NCBI RefSeq assembly: GCF_963678635.1
Contig: NC_087066.1
Coordinates: 29,021,301 to 29,085,300, forward strand
Origin: Symsagittifera roscoffensis
Taxonomy: Eukaryota > Xenacoelomorpha > Acoela > Convolutidae
Direction: 5' to 3'
Length of the DNA stretch: 64,000 nucleotides
Shown one piece after another: positions 46,282 to 57,573 of this stretch (the stretch's first letter is position 1; every line of letters starts with the position of its first letter). Below the pieces are notes generated by a model, which was not told the origin of the DNA, made no database searches, and saw only the letters and a list, made by a program, of their open reading frames with translations. The position numbers and the translations under genes were made by a program.

Positions 46282-46888
46282 TCAAATTAATTGAGTTTTT
46301 TGTATATAATCGATGAGAAATTGCTGATTTTTGAGGAGATAGTCAATTTTTTTAATTTTGTTATAGATTCGAGGAAAACTCAAAATTGATGAAATTTCAG
46401 AGCCAATCTCTGGAGTGCTGATTCCAAACCTGATCCTGAAGTACTTTGAACTTTGAAAATCCTTAAAAGAAAAAGAGGAATGAAGAACTTTGCTTGGGAA
46501 TTTTGACAAATTTGAGAATTGGTAGGGAATAAAAAAGCCTTTGAAATATTATCGTACGACTTTTTTTTAACTTCAAATTTTCTAAAATAAATAAAATTTC
46601 TTTTCTAGTCAGGTATAACTCAGCAGTGGATATATAGCTTTGATACGCAATATGTGGATCAAAAATATTTTCTTTGTTAGAGTAAAATTCCCTAAAGAGA
46701 CCTTTACTTAGTCGGAGAACTCTCTTTTGGACAACATAAACGTCCAAAAAATTGTGAGAAAAGTAAGAATCTGCAAGTATTTCATCAATAAGGAAATCAC
46801 ACGAATTTTTTTTTTCTTGTAGAGTAGTTCGAGGAGGTTTAAATGCGTTTTCTTTAACATTTTTCAAAATGATTATTTTTGATCCCAA
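46282..46888 (-). pseudogene. Polinton frame of unknown function, frameshifted, copy 1
   Basis: Frames 46888-46463 and 46509-46282 overlap and read as one ~200-residue protein broken by a shift near 46490. The first part includes NFLDVYVVQKRVLRLSKGLF and ENIFDPHIAYQSYISTAELY. The second has FRIRFGISTPEIGSEISSIL and then KIDYLLKNQQFLIDYIQKT. It is helical and basic, unlike chance AT-rich frames. No family is recognised. It starts just beside the CRE array and runs away from PolB, so the two are divergent. Confidence 0.4.
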
Positions 46889-46956
46889 GTTATGTCTAGA
46901 AGCTGCTTAGTTCTGATTGGTTGAAAATTTTTCTCGAAAATTCTAGAACTTTCGAA

Positions 46957-47156
46957 GGCATGACGTAGGCGATGACTGACATCATTACCATGAAAGGAAA
47001 GTTGCATGGGTGGTGATGCTACTTCTAATTGTAGAATGACGTCATTACCATAAAGTGAAAATTGCGTAGGTGTTGACGTCACTTCTATTCGAAGAATGAC
47101 ATCACTACCAGAAAAAGATAATTGCGTAAGCGATGACGTCATCGTTAGTATAAATA
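46957..47156. promoter_or_regulatory. CRE/bZIP array with TATA box between divergent Polinton genes (copy 1)
   Basis: Three exact TGACGTCA palindromes lie at 47037-47044, 47074-47081 and 47134-47141. Variants are TGACATCA at 46977-46984 and 47097-47104 and TGACGTAG at 46961. The block repeats every 60 bases (GACRTCAYTACCA at 46978, 47038, 47098) with a second bZIP-like word ATTGCGTARG in each unit. A TATAAATA box follows at 47149-47156, about 180 bases before the PolB ATG at 47334. TGACGTCA is the consensus for CREB/ATF factors. Confidence 0.65.
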
Positions 47157-47333
47157 CGCTCATTTTTTGAACTAAATCATTTTTTTTGTTTGCTTATTAG
47201 AAACAACCAATTGAATTTTACTTCAAATTTTATAATTTAATACTTCACGAAAAGAAAGAGTAAGTGTTTTCATTCAATTGGTACTTTAAACATTTAATTT
47301 TGGAACATTCTAAATCCCAAATTTTTTTGGATA

Positions 47334-47896
47334 ATGCCTGCCCTTAATCGAAGCGAGAAATTAAAGTGTGGAGACTGTGGATTTATGTATGTTCGCCAGC
47401 ATGTAGCTCGACGTCAAAAAAAATGTGCTAAAGGAGTTTTTTCTTGTCCTGATTGAAAGTATTCTATTTACAATCAACAAAAAATTAACTTTCATATGGC
47501 CAAGAAGCTTGCACCTTCAATTTTGAAGCAGTCAACGGTTTGTTCTTCTTGTGAACAAGAGTTCCATGTTACTATTCTCTTCAAAAAAATCGGAGAAAGG
47601 AACATGGGGCAAAACAACGGAAACCCAGTGATACTGTAGCGGACTTGAACAAGATTGTGGAGGAAGAAGGGAAAGATGGTGAAAATCTTAAGGAGGAGCC
47701 TAGCGCTTGTCAAAATTTTCTGGTGGATATGGAGATGGACAATGGGGGACATAATGTATTTAATTTCCAAATGGCCAAGTTAGACACTAAAATAATCAAC
47801 GAGAGACTTGAAGAAAATTTCAACAAGCTCAATTCTGCCGCTAAGATCATTGTTGCTCTGGGTTTTGTTCTTCGAAATATTGAGATTGGTGAATAT
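47334..47896 (+). pseudogene. PolB N-terminal fragment, copy 1 (cut by the duplication)
   Basis: The frame starts at the ATG 47334-47336 with zinc-finger-like KLKCGDCGFMYVRQHVARRQ, then meets a TGA at 47454-47456, where a Cys would complete a C-x2-C pair. It continues across a frameshift near 47585 and stops matching at the duplication junction 47896. It lacks all exonuclease and polymerase motifs. Copy 2 carries the same TGA. Confidence 0.8.
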
Positions 47897-49242
47897 GGTC
47901 ATTGTTTATTTCTGTTTCCGACAAATTTTACGAAAAATACATAGTAACCCAAGATTATTAGGTGCCTACTCACAATTTTTTATGTTCGTTGCGTAGTTAC
48001 AATTTTCCATTAGGTTAAATAGGAACATCTCCTAGCCAAATTCTTCGGAGATTAGACAAATATCAATACATATATCAAGAAATTGATTGTCTTTACACTT
48101 TGTACAAACACAGATTCTTTTCGAGTATTCTCACATCAAGGGAGCGAATCATTCAATCAGCTTAATTGCGGAGTTCAGCATAATTTGCGATGGAAAGGAG
48201 CAGAAAAAACACGAAGAGTTTCAAAAAACATTATCTGATTTCTAATCAAAAACTTACATCTACGCAAACTCTTGGCTCAGCATTTTTAAATAAAATTTGA
48301 AAAGTTCAAAACTCAAAATAAGAATCTGATTTGTTCAAAATAAATAAATGTTTTATTGATGGTTATTGTTCTGTAAATAGTTAGCGTGTCAATTTTTCTA
48401 TTAATTTTTGATAATTTCTTCAAAAAAATCTAGTCAAAATTAGTTAAATTTCAATTCGAACGCTTTTCAATCACTAAATTTTGGTTACTTTTTTTTACAA
48501 GATGCAAAAAAAGTAATCACTTCACAACAAATATGCGTATTTTTAACAAATGTTTTCTTTTTTTAAAAAAGATGTACATTTGTAAAAAAAAGTCTAAGTT
48601 TTTTCCTATTGTTTAGAATTTATCAGTTTTGATGATTTCGAAAGCTTTTCCTTATCTTAATGCACTGTTTTTCTGATGTTTCATTCAAGTACTTGCGAAA
48701 ATAGATTTTTACTGATTAAACTTGAAACAAAGAAATTCTTAAACTTTGATTTAAAACATTGCAAGAAAATCTTGTTACAGTTTTGTTTTAAATTGTTGAA
48801 AAAAATCTGAAAATTTTTTCTTGAATGCGATTTTTTTTGTTTTTTCAACAAGTATGCAAAAAACATATGAAAACATTTTTGCAAGTTATAAAAATTGTAA
48901 AGAGTCCAAGATTTTTCCAAAGATTTTTCAAAGATTTTTCAAAAAATTATATGCAAAAATCAAACTTCTTTTTTTAATGCATATGCAAAATATTCAAAAT
49001 TTTAATGTAGTAAACTTGTAAATAGTTAGCGTGTCAATTTGCAAACAAAATACATGCAAACAAGAATTTTTTTCAAGATCAAAATTAAAACACAGAAATT
49101 CTTTACTTTAACTATTAAAAGTGCAAGAAAATTTTGTTACAATTTTCTTTAAAATGCAAAAAATTTTATTTAAATTTTTCTTAACAAGCGAAACTTTCTT
49201 TGATTTTTTTAACATATGATTTTGAAATAATGACTTTGAGTG

Positions 49243-50170
49243 CTATTCCCTACCTTAATACATTGTTTTTCTGGTATTTTTAATGAAATAAATGGAAACC
49301 AGAATTTTCTATATGATCAAAATTAAAACACAGAAATTCTTTACTTTAACTATTAACAGTGCAAAAAAATTTTGTTACAATTTTCTTTAAAATGCGAAAT
49401 TTTTCTTAACAAGCGAAACTTTCTTTGATTTTTTTAACATATGATTTTGAAATAATGACTTTGAGTGCTATTCCCTACCTTAATACATTGTTTTTCTGGT
49501 ATTTTTAATGAAATAAATGGAAACCAGAATTTTCTATATGATCAAAATTAAAACACAGAAATTCTTTACTTTAACTATTAACAGTGCAAAAAAATTTTGT
49601 TACAATTTTCTTTAAAATGCGAAAAATTTTTATTTAAATTTTTCTTAACAAGCGAGATTTTCTTTGATTTTTTTAACATATATTTGTAAAATAATGACTT
49701 TGAGTGCTATTCCCTACTTTCATACATTGTTTTTCTGGTATTTTTAATCAATACATGCAAACAAGAATTTTCTTTATGATCAAAAATAAAACACAGAAAT
49801 TCTTTAGTTTAACTATTAACAGTGCAAGAAAAATTTGTTACAATTTTCTTTAAAATGCGAAAAATTTTATTTAAATTTTTCTTAACAAGCGTGATTTTCA
49901 TTGATTTTTTTTAACAACTCTGCAAGAAAATTGTGAGAATTTTGCGTGTTGCAAAAATTGTAAAGATTTCTTTATAAATATGCGAAACTTTTTAAGAAAA
50001 TTTCTGGCATGATGCAACTTTTTTCATGATTTTTCAAAAACTTTATGCAAAACACAAATTTAATTCTTGTTATGCAATTGCAGAAAATGCAAAATTGTAT
50101 TGTAAAAATTTTGTTCAATTATGCTAAAAGTTTTTCATAATTGATGACTTCGAGTGCTATTCCCTATCTT
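49243..50170. repeat. Internal ~239-bp tandem repeats carrying a terminal-repeat motif (copy 2)
   Basis: Same repeat array in the second duplicate, with the marker word at 49243, 49468, 49707 and 50157. The 225-base first spacing reflects a small deletion. Confidence 0.8.
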
Positions 50171-50752
50171 AATACATTTACATTGTTTTTCTGATATTTT
50201 TGATCAACTTACATGCAAGAAAGGGATTTATTTAAGATCAAATTTAAAACACAGAAATTCATTTACTTTAATTATTGACAGTGAAAGAAAATCCTGTTTT
50301 AAATTTCTTTAAAATGCGAAAATCCTTAATAAAGTTTTTCTCAATTTGCGATTTTCTTTGATTTTTCAACACGTGTGCCAGGAAGATTTAAAAGTATTTT
50401 GCATGTTGCAAAAATTATTGTAAAGTTTGTAACTTGTGTGCAAAAATTGTAGTGATTTTTTGTCATTTGTGAAAAAATTGTTGTTAAATTTTTTTACAAG
50501 ATGTTAAAATTGGTTTAAATTTTCTTGCTATCTTTACAGAAAAACTTTGATAGAATGTTGACTAATTGCTTAATTAATTTGACTTTTAACAAAGTTTTTC
50601 AACAAATTTTTAAAAAAACTGTACCTTTGAAATTTTATAACAACTTTTTCTATGACCTCTTATTTTATCTCTTTGTTGCTATCTCTTTAAAATAAAATTA
50701 CTAGATGCAAATAAAAATTAAATTACAAAATACAAGACAACAACCAAGTTTT

Positions 50753-51166
50753 TTACAAATCAAAGAGCTGTCGAGCAGCTGATTTCTCAAAACTTTGCAA
50801 GTTCTCAAGGGAGCTCGAAGCTGGTCTTGCCTCCATCACTGTTGGTTGTCTTGGTGGTTCACTGACTGGAGTTCTCGACTCAGTGAACCCCTCACCCATT
50901 TTGATGGTAATTGTATTGTTCACAGATCCCTCTTCCCAAGGAAAGAGGAAATCGTCGAATCCTTGAGCCACATATCTAGAAATAGGAGTTTCGGTGTATT
51001 TCATTCCCATTTGCTCAGCCACTTCCTCTATCATTTGCATTTCTCCAGGTTGGTTCTCTTGAATTGGGAGTCCATTAGTGGCAGAAAAACTCCACAAACT
51101 GTTTCTGGCAATTGGAATTATACTAAATCAGCCGAAAATTCCACAGAGAACATAAGGATGTTGTTT
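50753..51166 (-). CDS. Polinton frame of unknown function, copy 2
   Basis: Duplicate of the 45307-45720 frame. Over the 114 shared codons I count five base differences and all five change the residue (N/I, L/P, L/M, P/T, N/K), with none silent. Length and frame are preserved. This argues against protein-level constraint since the duplication, though the count is small. Confidence 0.4.
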
Positions 51167-51727
51167 TGAACTGAGAAGATCATTTTGAGCAATAAGTTGC
51201 GAGGGAAGTTGAATAAGTAAAAGATTCAGAGTAAAAACAAGATTTACAGTTGCGGGAGACGTAGTTGACGGAAGTTAAGTTGAAATTGAAGTATTTGGAG
51301 CTGAGAGAGGAGGTAGTTGACGGTAGTTAATTTGAAATAAAAATGATTTTTAGTTAAGAGAGAGGGTACCTTCAACTCGCATGTGTGGGTTTAACCAATC
51401 AAAATGGATTTTCCTTAATTGGATTGTAGTCGTTTCAAATGAGATTTCAGTTTCCTTTTATGGAATTCTTATAGAAAAGTTGTGTCCAATCGGAAACAGA
51501 GCTCCATTTTACACATTGTCGTTTCCAATCACAAAAATGTTCAATTTTGTTCTAATTGTCGTATGCAATCAGAAGAACTTTTCAAGGACCTAAAGTAAAA
51601 ATTTACACAAAATCAATCGCAAAAATAAATTACCAAAAGTCGTTTGCTTTAAAAATAATAAATATTGGCGATATAAGTAACAAAAGAAGGAAAAATAAAA
51701 AAAGTAGTAACTCTGCTAGTTTTCTCA

Positions 51728-52260
51728 TCAAATTAATTGAGTTTTTTGTATATAATCGATGAGAAATTGCTGATTTTTGAGTAGATAGTCAATTTCTTTA
51801 ATTTTGATGTAGATTCGAGGAAAACACAAAATTGATGAAATTTCAGAGCCAATCTCTGGAGTGCTGATTCCAAACCTGATCCTGAAGTACTTTGAACTTT
51901 GAAAATCCTTAAAAGAAAAGGAGGAATGAAAAACTTTGCTTGGGAATTTTGACAAATTTGAGAATTGGTAGGGAATAAAAAAGCCTTTGAAATATTATCG
52001 TACGACTTTTTTTTAACTTCAAATTTTCTAAAATAAATAAAATTTCTTTTCTAGTCAGGTATAACTCAGCAGTGGATATATAGCTTTGATACGCAATATG
52101 TGGATCAAAAATAATTTCTTTGTTAGAGTAAAATTCCCTAAAGAGACCTTCACTTAGTCGAAGTATTTCATCAATAAGGAAATCACACGAATTTTTTTTT
52201 CTTGTAGAGTAGTTCGAGGAGGTTTAAATGCGTTTTCTTTAACATTTTTCAAAATGATTA
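51728..52260 (-). pseudogene. Polinton frame of unknown function, copy 2, internally deleted
   Basis: Duplicate of 46282-46888 that has lost about 66 bases (the FSHNFLDVYVVQKRVLRL part) near 52160. Its lower part (51955-51728) stays open. Confidence 0.5.
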
Positions 52261-52339
52261 TTTTTGATCCCAAGGTATGTCTAGAAGCTGCTTAGTTCTG
52301 ATTGGTTGAAAATTTTTCTCTAAAATTCTAGAACTTTCG

Positions 52340-52541
52340 AAGGCATGACGTAGGCGATGACTGACATCATTACCATGAAAGGAAAGTTGCATGGGTGGTG
52401 ATGCTACTTCTAATTGTAGAATGACGTCATTACCATAAAGTGAAAATTGCGTAGGTGTTGACGTCACTTCTATTCGAAGAATGACATCACTACCAGAAAA
52501 AGATAATTACGTAAGCGATGACGTCATCGTTAGTATGAATA
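52340..52541. promoter_or_regulatory. CRE/bZIP array (copy 2) with altered TATA
   Basis: The same 60-base-period array. TGACGTCA palindromes are at 52422-52429, 52459-52466 and 52519-52526. The TATA position reads TATGAATA (52534-52541) instead of TATAAATA, and one ATTGCGTAAG word has become ATTACGTAAG, a palindromic TTACGTAA bZIP site. It lies upstream of the longer PolB copy. Confidence 0.6.
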
Positions 52542-52719
52542 CGCTCATTTTTTGAACTAAATCATTTTTTTTGTTTGCTTATTAGAAACAACCAATTGAA
52601 TTTTACTTCAAATTTTATAATTTAATACTTCACGAAAAGAAAGAGTAAGTGTTTTCATTCAATTGGTACTTTAAACTTTTAATTTTGGAACATTTCTAAA
52701 TCCCAAATTTTTTTGGATA

Positions 52720-55700
52720 ATGCCTGCCCTTAACCGAAGCGAGAAATTAAAGTGTGGAGACTGTGGATTTATGTATGTTCGCCAGCATGTAGCTCGACAT
52801 CAAAAAAAATGTGCTAAAGGAGTTTTTTCTTGTCCTGATTGAAAGTATTCTATTTACAATCAACAAAAAATTAACTTTCATATGGCCAAGAAGCTTGCAC
52901 CTTCAATTTTGAAGCAGTCAACGGTTTGTTCTTCTTGTGAACAAGAGTTCCATGTTACTATTCTCTTCAAAAAATCGGAGAAAGGAACATGGGGCAAAAC
53001 AACGGAAACCCAGTGATACTGTAGCGGACTTGAACAAGATTGTGGAGGAAGAAGGGAAAGATGGTGAAAATCTTAAGGAGGAGCCTAGCGCTTGTCAAAA
53101 TTTTCTGGTGGATATGGAGATGGACAATGGGGGACATAATGTATTTAATTTCCAAATGGCCAAGTTAGACACTAAAATAATCAATGAGAGACTTGAAGAA
53201 AATTTCAACAAGCTCAATTCTGCCGCTAAAATCATTGTTGCTCTGGGTTTTGTTCTTCGAAATATTGAGATTGGTGAATATCAATGTTTCTACGCCCATA
53301 AAAACAATACTCTATTTGAAAAATTCAATTATCTCTGTACTAAAGCAGACTTGATAACAATCCAAGGAAAAGTGGAAAAAGTTGATATTGTTGAGCAATG
53401 AACCCAAGAACACCAGAACTTAAAATGGAGGTTCAAGTAGATCACAAATGAGAAAATTTTTGCTGCTTTACCCAAAAACATTCCAATGGGATGTCCGGAC
53501 TTTGTCTTACTCGAACCTTTACTACGACATACGCAAGTAAACTGTCTTTTATCTAGAAAGACAAGGAACCTTACAATGATCATTTTTGTCTTTTCCGCGC
53601 ATTGGCATTGTACATGAACGGCTACAATGATCTCGACTCCCAAATTTCTAGATACTTTACAGAATTCAAAACAAAGTCTGGTTATGACCTAAAAAAATTG
53701 TTCGTGGAGTCTCAGTAGAAAATTTACCTGTTGCCGAGGAAATTGCGCAAAGAAACATCTTTATGTACGATTTCGATATCCAAGAAGGAGAATATGTAGG
53801 AGAACTAGCTCGACGAAGTATTGGAAGATTTGATAAAACAGTTAAACTACTGAGATTTCACAGTCATATCATTCATATAAATGATATAGATAGTTTCTTC
53901 AAATGTTTTCGATGTCCTAGCTGTGGCACTTTCTTCAATAAATCCGACAATTTTACCAAACATCCTCTGAGATGCAAGACATATTTACCCAAAGAACGAC
54001 TATGAGCTTCGCGAAACCTTGTTTGAAAAGCTAGAAGAATTCATTCTTCCAGTTTCTGAAAAAGACAAGCTTTTCAGTATTCTAGCAATTTTCGATTTTG
54101 AGTCGATTTGTGTTCCTCTATATCATCAAAACTGATCGAGTGTGATTGATGATCTTTTTGTACAACAAGGATCCAAAGAACTCGAGATGTTGGCTGAACA
54201 AAGTAAGCAAGAGATGAGAAAAAATTTTCAAGATATTGAAGTAGCTATCAATGAAAGAAGGAAAAATATCTTTGATCAGCTAAACGAGCGAAGTAAAAAT
54301 TATCAAGCAACAAATTTGAGTTAGAAGACGAATGCATTGAAGATTCGGAACAAGCAGATATGTCAACACAATTCTTACGAATTCAGAAAAAACAGCTCAT
54401 CGATTTGAAACATCATCTGGAGAGATATGTAAATACTTTGCCTATTTTTGGATTTAATAGTGGTAAATATGATTTGAATTTGATCAAATCCTACCTAATC
54501 CCTTATTTGATTCGCGATAAAGAAAAAGAAACATCAGTCTTCAAAAAAGCAAATGACTTTATACTTTCAAGTTTGGAGATGTACAGTTTGTCGACATAAT
54601 GAAGTTTCTGGGAGGTGCAACTCTTCTGGACTCTTTATCAAAGCCTATAAAGCTAGCGAATAGAGACAATTCTTTCCTTATGAGTGGTTTGATAACCCAG
54701 ACAAACTTGATTTTCCAGAATTGCCACCGTATGAAGCCTTTTTCAGTAAACTTAGAAACAACAATCCTCTAGACAAAGACTTCATTGATTACGAGAAGCT
54801 GAGAAGGAGTGGGCTTGACGAACAACAGGCACTTAAAAAACTTCAAATCAAGACTGTTCCTCCATTTGGTTTAGAGAATTACAATTACTTGCAAGAGACT
54901 TGGAATAAAAAAGGAATGAAAGTGTTCAAAGACTTTTTGAAGTGGTACAACAACAAGGATGTAGTCTCAACCCTGGAGGCAATGCAAAATTTGAGTCAAT
55001 TTTATCAAAACAAAGGGATAGATATGTTGAAACTTGGATGTAACCTTCCAAATCTAACAAACATATGTCTACACAAATCTACAAATTACAAGATTTATCC
55101 ATTTTGCGAAAATGATAAAATTTTTGTGAAAAATTGGAAAAGACATGACTGGCGGACCTTCCATTGTTTTCACTCGAAAAGCTGTAGTTGATGAAACATT
55201 CATCACAAACTCATCAATTGTTTGTAAATCGATCGTTGAAATTGATGCAAGCCAGCCTTACCCTTTCTCAATGAGTCAAGATATGCATACAGGACTGTAT
55301 ACGAAATGGAACTTTGACACTGATATGCAGAAATTCAAGGCTAGACATAATCAAACTCGCAACTTTGAGAATATGGTCATACCTTTCTATCAAAAAACAA
55401 TACCAGAATGTCAAATTGAGAGCTTTTTTACATATGGAAAGCAGAAAAAATGCGGCTGTTTTAATATTGATGGACACTGCGATCATTGTAAGACAGTATT
55501 CTAAGCAATGGGATGCTACTACCACTTCTGTTCCTGTCAAGAAGCTCGCCCCTCTAACACAGAGCAGGATATTGAGCGAGAAAACAAGAAGAGCGAGATG
55601 GATGATATGCGACGAGAACCATAAAGGGAAAGGATACGAAGTTGAAGAAATGTGGGAGTGTGACTGGTGAGAAAATTTCAAAACAAAGACAAAAGCAAAA

Positions 55701-56948
55701 ATCAGGTCAGAACCCACTTTCCCTAAAAAGACTTCTTTCTACATACTCCCTTTTGGTTGAAATAAACGATGGATCTCTTTTTGGTTATGTCCAGTAGGAT
55801 TAATTGTTCCAGATGAGCTAAAATCAAAATTTGCAGTTTTTCATCCATTTTTCAAAAACACTGAAGTTGGAAGAAATGATATTGGAGACTACATGATAAA
55901 ATATGCAATCGGGAACGAATTTTAAAATTATCTTCAGAGAATTCTGATATCTAGTTTCAAGCTAGAAAATGGAACAGTTATAACTCCTCTATTTAACTTT
56001 TATGTGGAACTTGGCTAGCAGGGCATCAAAATTTACCGTTTTGTTTAGTATACTCCACGAAATTGTGTCAATAATTTTGTTCAATCAAAGGTTGATGCGA
56101 GAAGAGAAGGAGATGAAAACCTTCTATCAGGAGTTATAGCAAAAGCAATGAAACCTTTGGGTATTTCCTCTAATGGATATCAGATCTCGGATAGATCTAG
56201 GCATACAATCACAAAATATCTGAACGATGGAAAAACTCATAAGGCAATCAATGAGCCACTGTCTTAAAGACTGAACAAATACTGAGTTGAGAAAGACCTA
56301 TATGAGGTCGAGTTGCTGAAATCCACCATTGAACACAGGGAACCCAACATTGTTGGATTCTTCATACTGCAGTATGCAAAACTGAAATGTTTGAGCTCTA
56401 ATATATTTTCTTCTACAAATTCTGTGGTAGAAACAAATTTAAAGAGTTAGTGATGGACAAAGACTCGCTTTACTTAGCTCCTGCGGAAGAGAATTTATAC
56501 GACTGTATCCAACCAGATAAGAGAGCTGCTTAGGAAATAATGAGATAATTTGACTGCAGAGACTCTTTCAAGGCGGATGCGAAATCTAATTTCTTCCATC
56601 AAACGTGTTGCAGTACGCGTAAAAAGCATAATAAGCGGGAGCCGGGACTTTCGAAGAGCATTTTAGGTGCACAGAAGTGCTAAGTTTATGTAGCAAAGTT
56701 TATTGCTGCTATGACAACAAGTCAGATAAATTCAAACTTAGCATCAAAGGATGAAACATGCGAATTCTGGAGATGAACACATGTCAAAAAACAGGAGAGT
56801 GCTCGATGAAGCAATCAACTTAACATCTACAAATAGAGGGTTCAGAACTAAAAATCATATGATGGCCACATGTGAGCAAGCAAAGAAAGGACTTAGTAAT
56901 TTTTAACAAAAAGACAGTCACAAGATGACGGAAATCATACAAAACCAT
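52720..56948 (+). pseudogene. Protein-primed DNA polymerase B (Polinton PolB), broken
   Basis: Fragments in all three frames line up in PolB order. N-terminal zinc finger from 52720 (TGA at 52840-52842), then a long segment 52937-53401. A second zinc-finger-like unit CFRCPSCGTFFNKSDNFTKH is near 53900. The exonuclease motif IFGFNSGKYDLNLIK is at about 54444. The TGGPSIVFTRKAVVDE segment (55148) is followed by motif A around VEIDASQPYPFSM (55244). Motif B relic GYQISDRSRHTITKYL is near 56175. Motif C reads M-D-K-D-S at 56453-56467, where the family has D-T-D. More than a dozen stops and frameshifts are visible, so no functional enzyme is made. PolB replicates the element using a terminal protein as primer. 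Confidence 0.88.
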
Positions 56949-57311
56949 TGAATTTATAAGAACTGTTGCAATATAGTAAGTTTATCACAACTGATGCCAT
57001 GTATTAAATTTTTGTACGATGCAGTGTTTTGTTCGTACTTTATTATATAGTTGCGGTAAATTTCATTATAAACTTTCTGTGTAATGTAAATTTTTTTTTT
57101 CTCCTAAAACTGAATATTTTCAAAGTTCCCGTAGGTTTCAGAATTGATTCAAGTAGATAGGAAGTAAAAGTATCTAAAAAAATGTTATTCGATTGATTTA
57201 TAACAAATCTTTTTGTGTTTTGAAGATTTTTTTTTTGAAATTTGTTTTGAAAAATCTCAATTTTTGCTCAAAAGCTCTTGCAATCTACATGTAATTCACT
57301 AGTGATATTTA
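56949..57311. other. Polinton right arm between PolB and terminal repeat
   Basis: AT-rich, no frame recognised. The PolB 3' end is placed at about 56948 from the last family-like codons. Confidence 0.45.
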
Positions 57312-57573
57312 ACAGTTCGATAACGCGCCCAGAGAATTTTGCAAAAAACTTAACCATTTACTCACAAAACGCAAAAAAAATCGTCTTTTTTTCTTACCAC
57401 TATCTTACCATCACACAAACCATGAAACCTTACCATTGGTATTCCCTATCTTAATACATTGTAGACTCTATACTCAGTGTTAAAACATAGCTGGGAGATC
57501 GGATGCTCTCTTCCCTATCTTAAATTATGGTTGTCTCCCACATCCCCCCACTTTAGCTCCAACATCTACTACT
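57312..57573 (-). repeat. Right terminal inverted repeat of the Polinton
   Basis: Inverse partner of 37701-37960. It contains ATTCCCTATCTTAATACATT at 57441-57460 and a second related TTCCCTATCTTAAATTATGG at 57511-57530. Several point differences from the left repeat show the insertion is not recent. Confidence 0.9.

Larger units (their letters stand above)
42620..47896. repeat. Polinton internal tandem duplication, copy 1
   Basis: It begins TCATTGTTTATTTCTGTTTCC and ends GAGATTGGTGAATAT inside PolB. The following copy starts two bases later with the same TCATTGTTTATTTCTG. The two are nearly identical apart from scattered substitutions and indels. Copy 1 contains the internal repeats, the 114-codon frame, the CRE array and only the start of PolB. 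Confidence 0.93.
47899..53281. repeat. Polinton internal tandem duplication, copy 2
   Basis: Head-to-tail with copy 1 and about 106 bases longer. It has one more internal ~239-bp unit, a truncated 48-49 kb segment, and a ~66-base deletion in the 51.7-52.3 kb frame. PolB continues beyond its right end, so copy 2 occupies the original right-hand position. Confidence 0.93.
37701..57573. mobile_element. Polinton/Maverick DNA transposon, end-complete but decayed
   Basis: The 19,873-base element starts AGTAGTAGATGGCGGAGC and ends with the inverse GCTCCAACATCTACTACT, flanked by identical AATGTC. Its ~260-bp terminal inverted repeats, 6-bp duplication, AG/CT ends, size and a protein-primed family-B DNA polymerase together define a Polinton. 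PolB lies on the + strand near the right end. The - strand holds several small frames. About 5.3 kb is a tandem internal duplication, so the ancestral element was near 14.5 kb. I did not recognise the integrase, FtsK-like ATPase, maturation protease or capsid genes that complete family members carry, so they are either lost or too decayed to see. Confidence 0.93.

Noticed and set aside
46873-47163. 96-codon - strand frame (and the 52258-52467 counterpart) with 20-residue repeats
   Set aside because: It is the translation of the 60-base CRE array, whose unit length is a multiple of three, so the frame stays open by construction. A regulatory explanation fits better.
55268-55717. 149-codon - strand frame with hydrophobic segments
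   Set aside because: Antisense to the PolB motif A region. The + strand explains the sequence.
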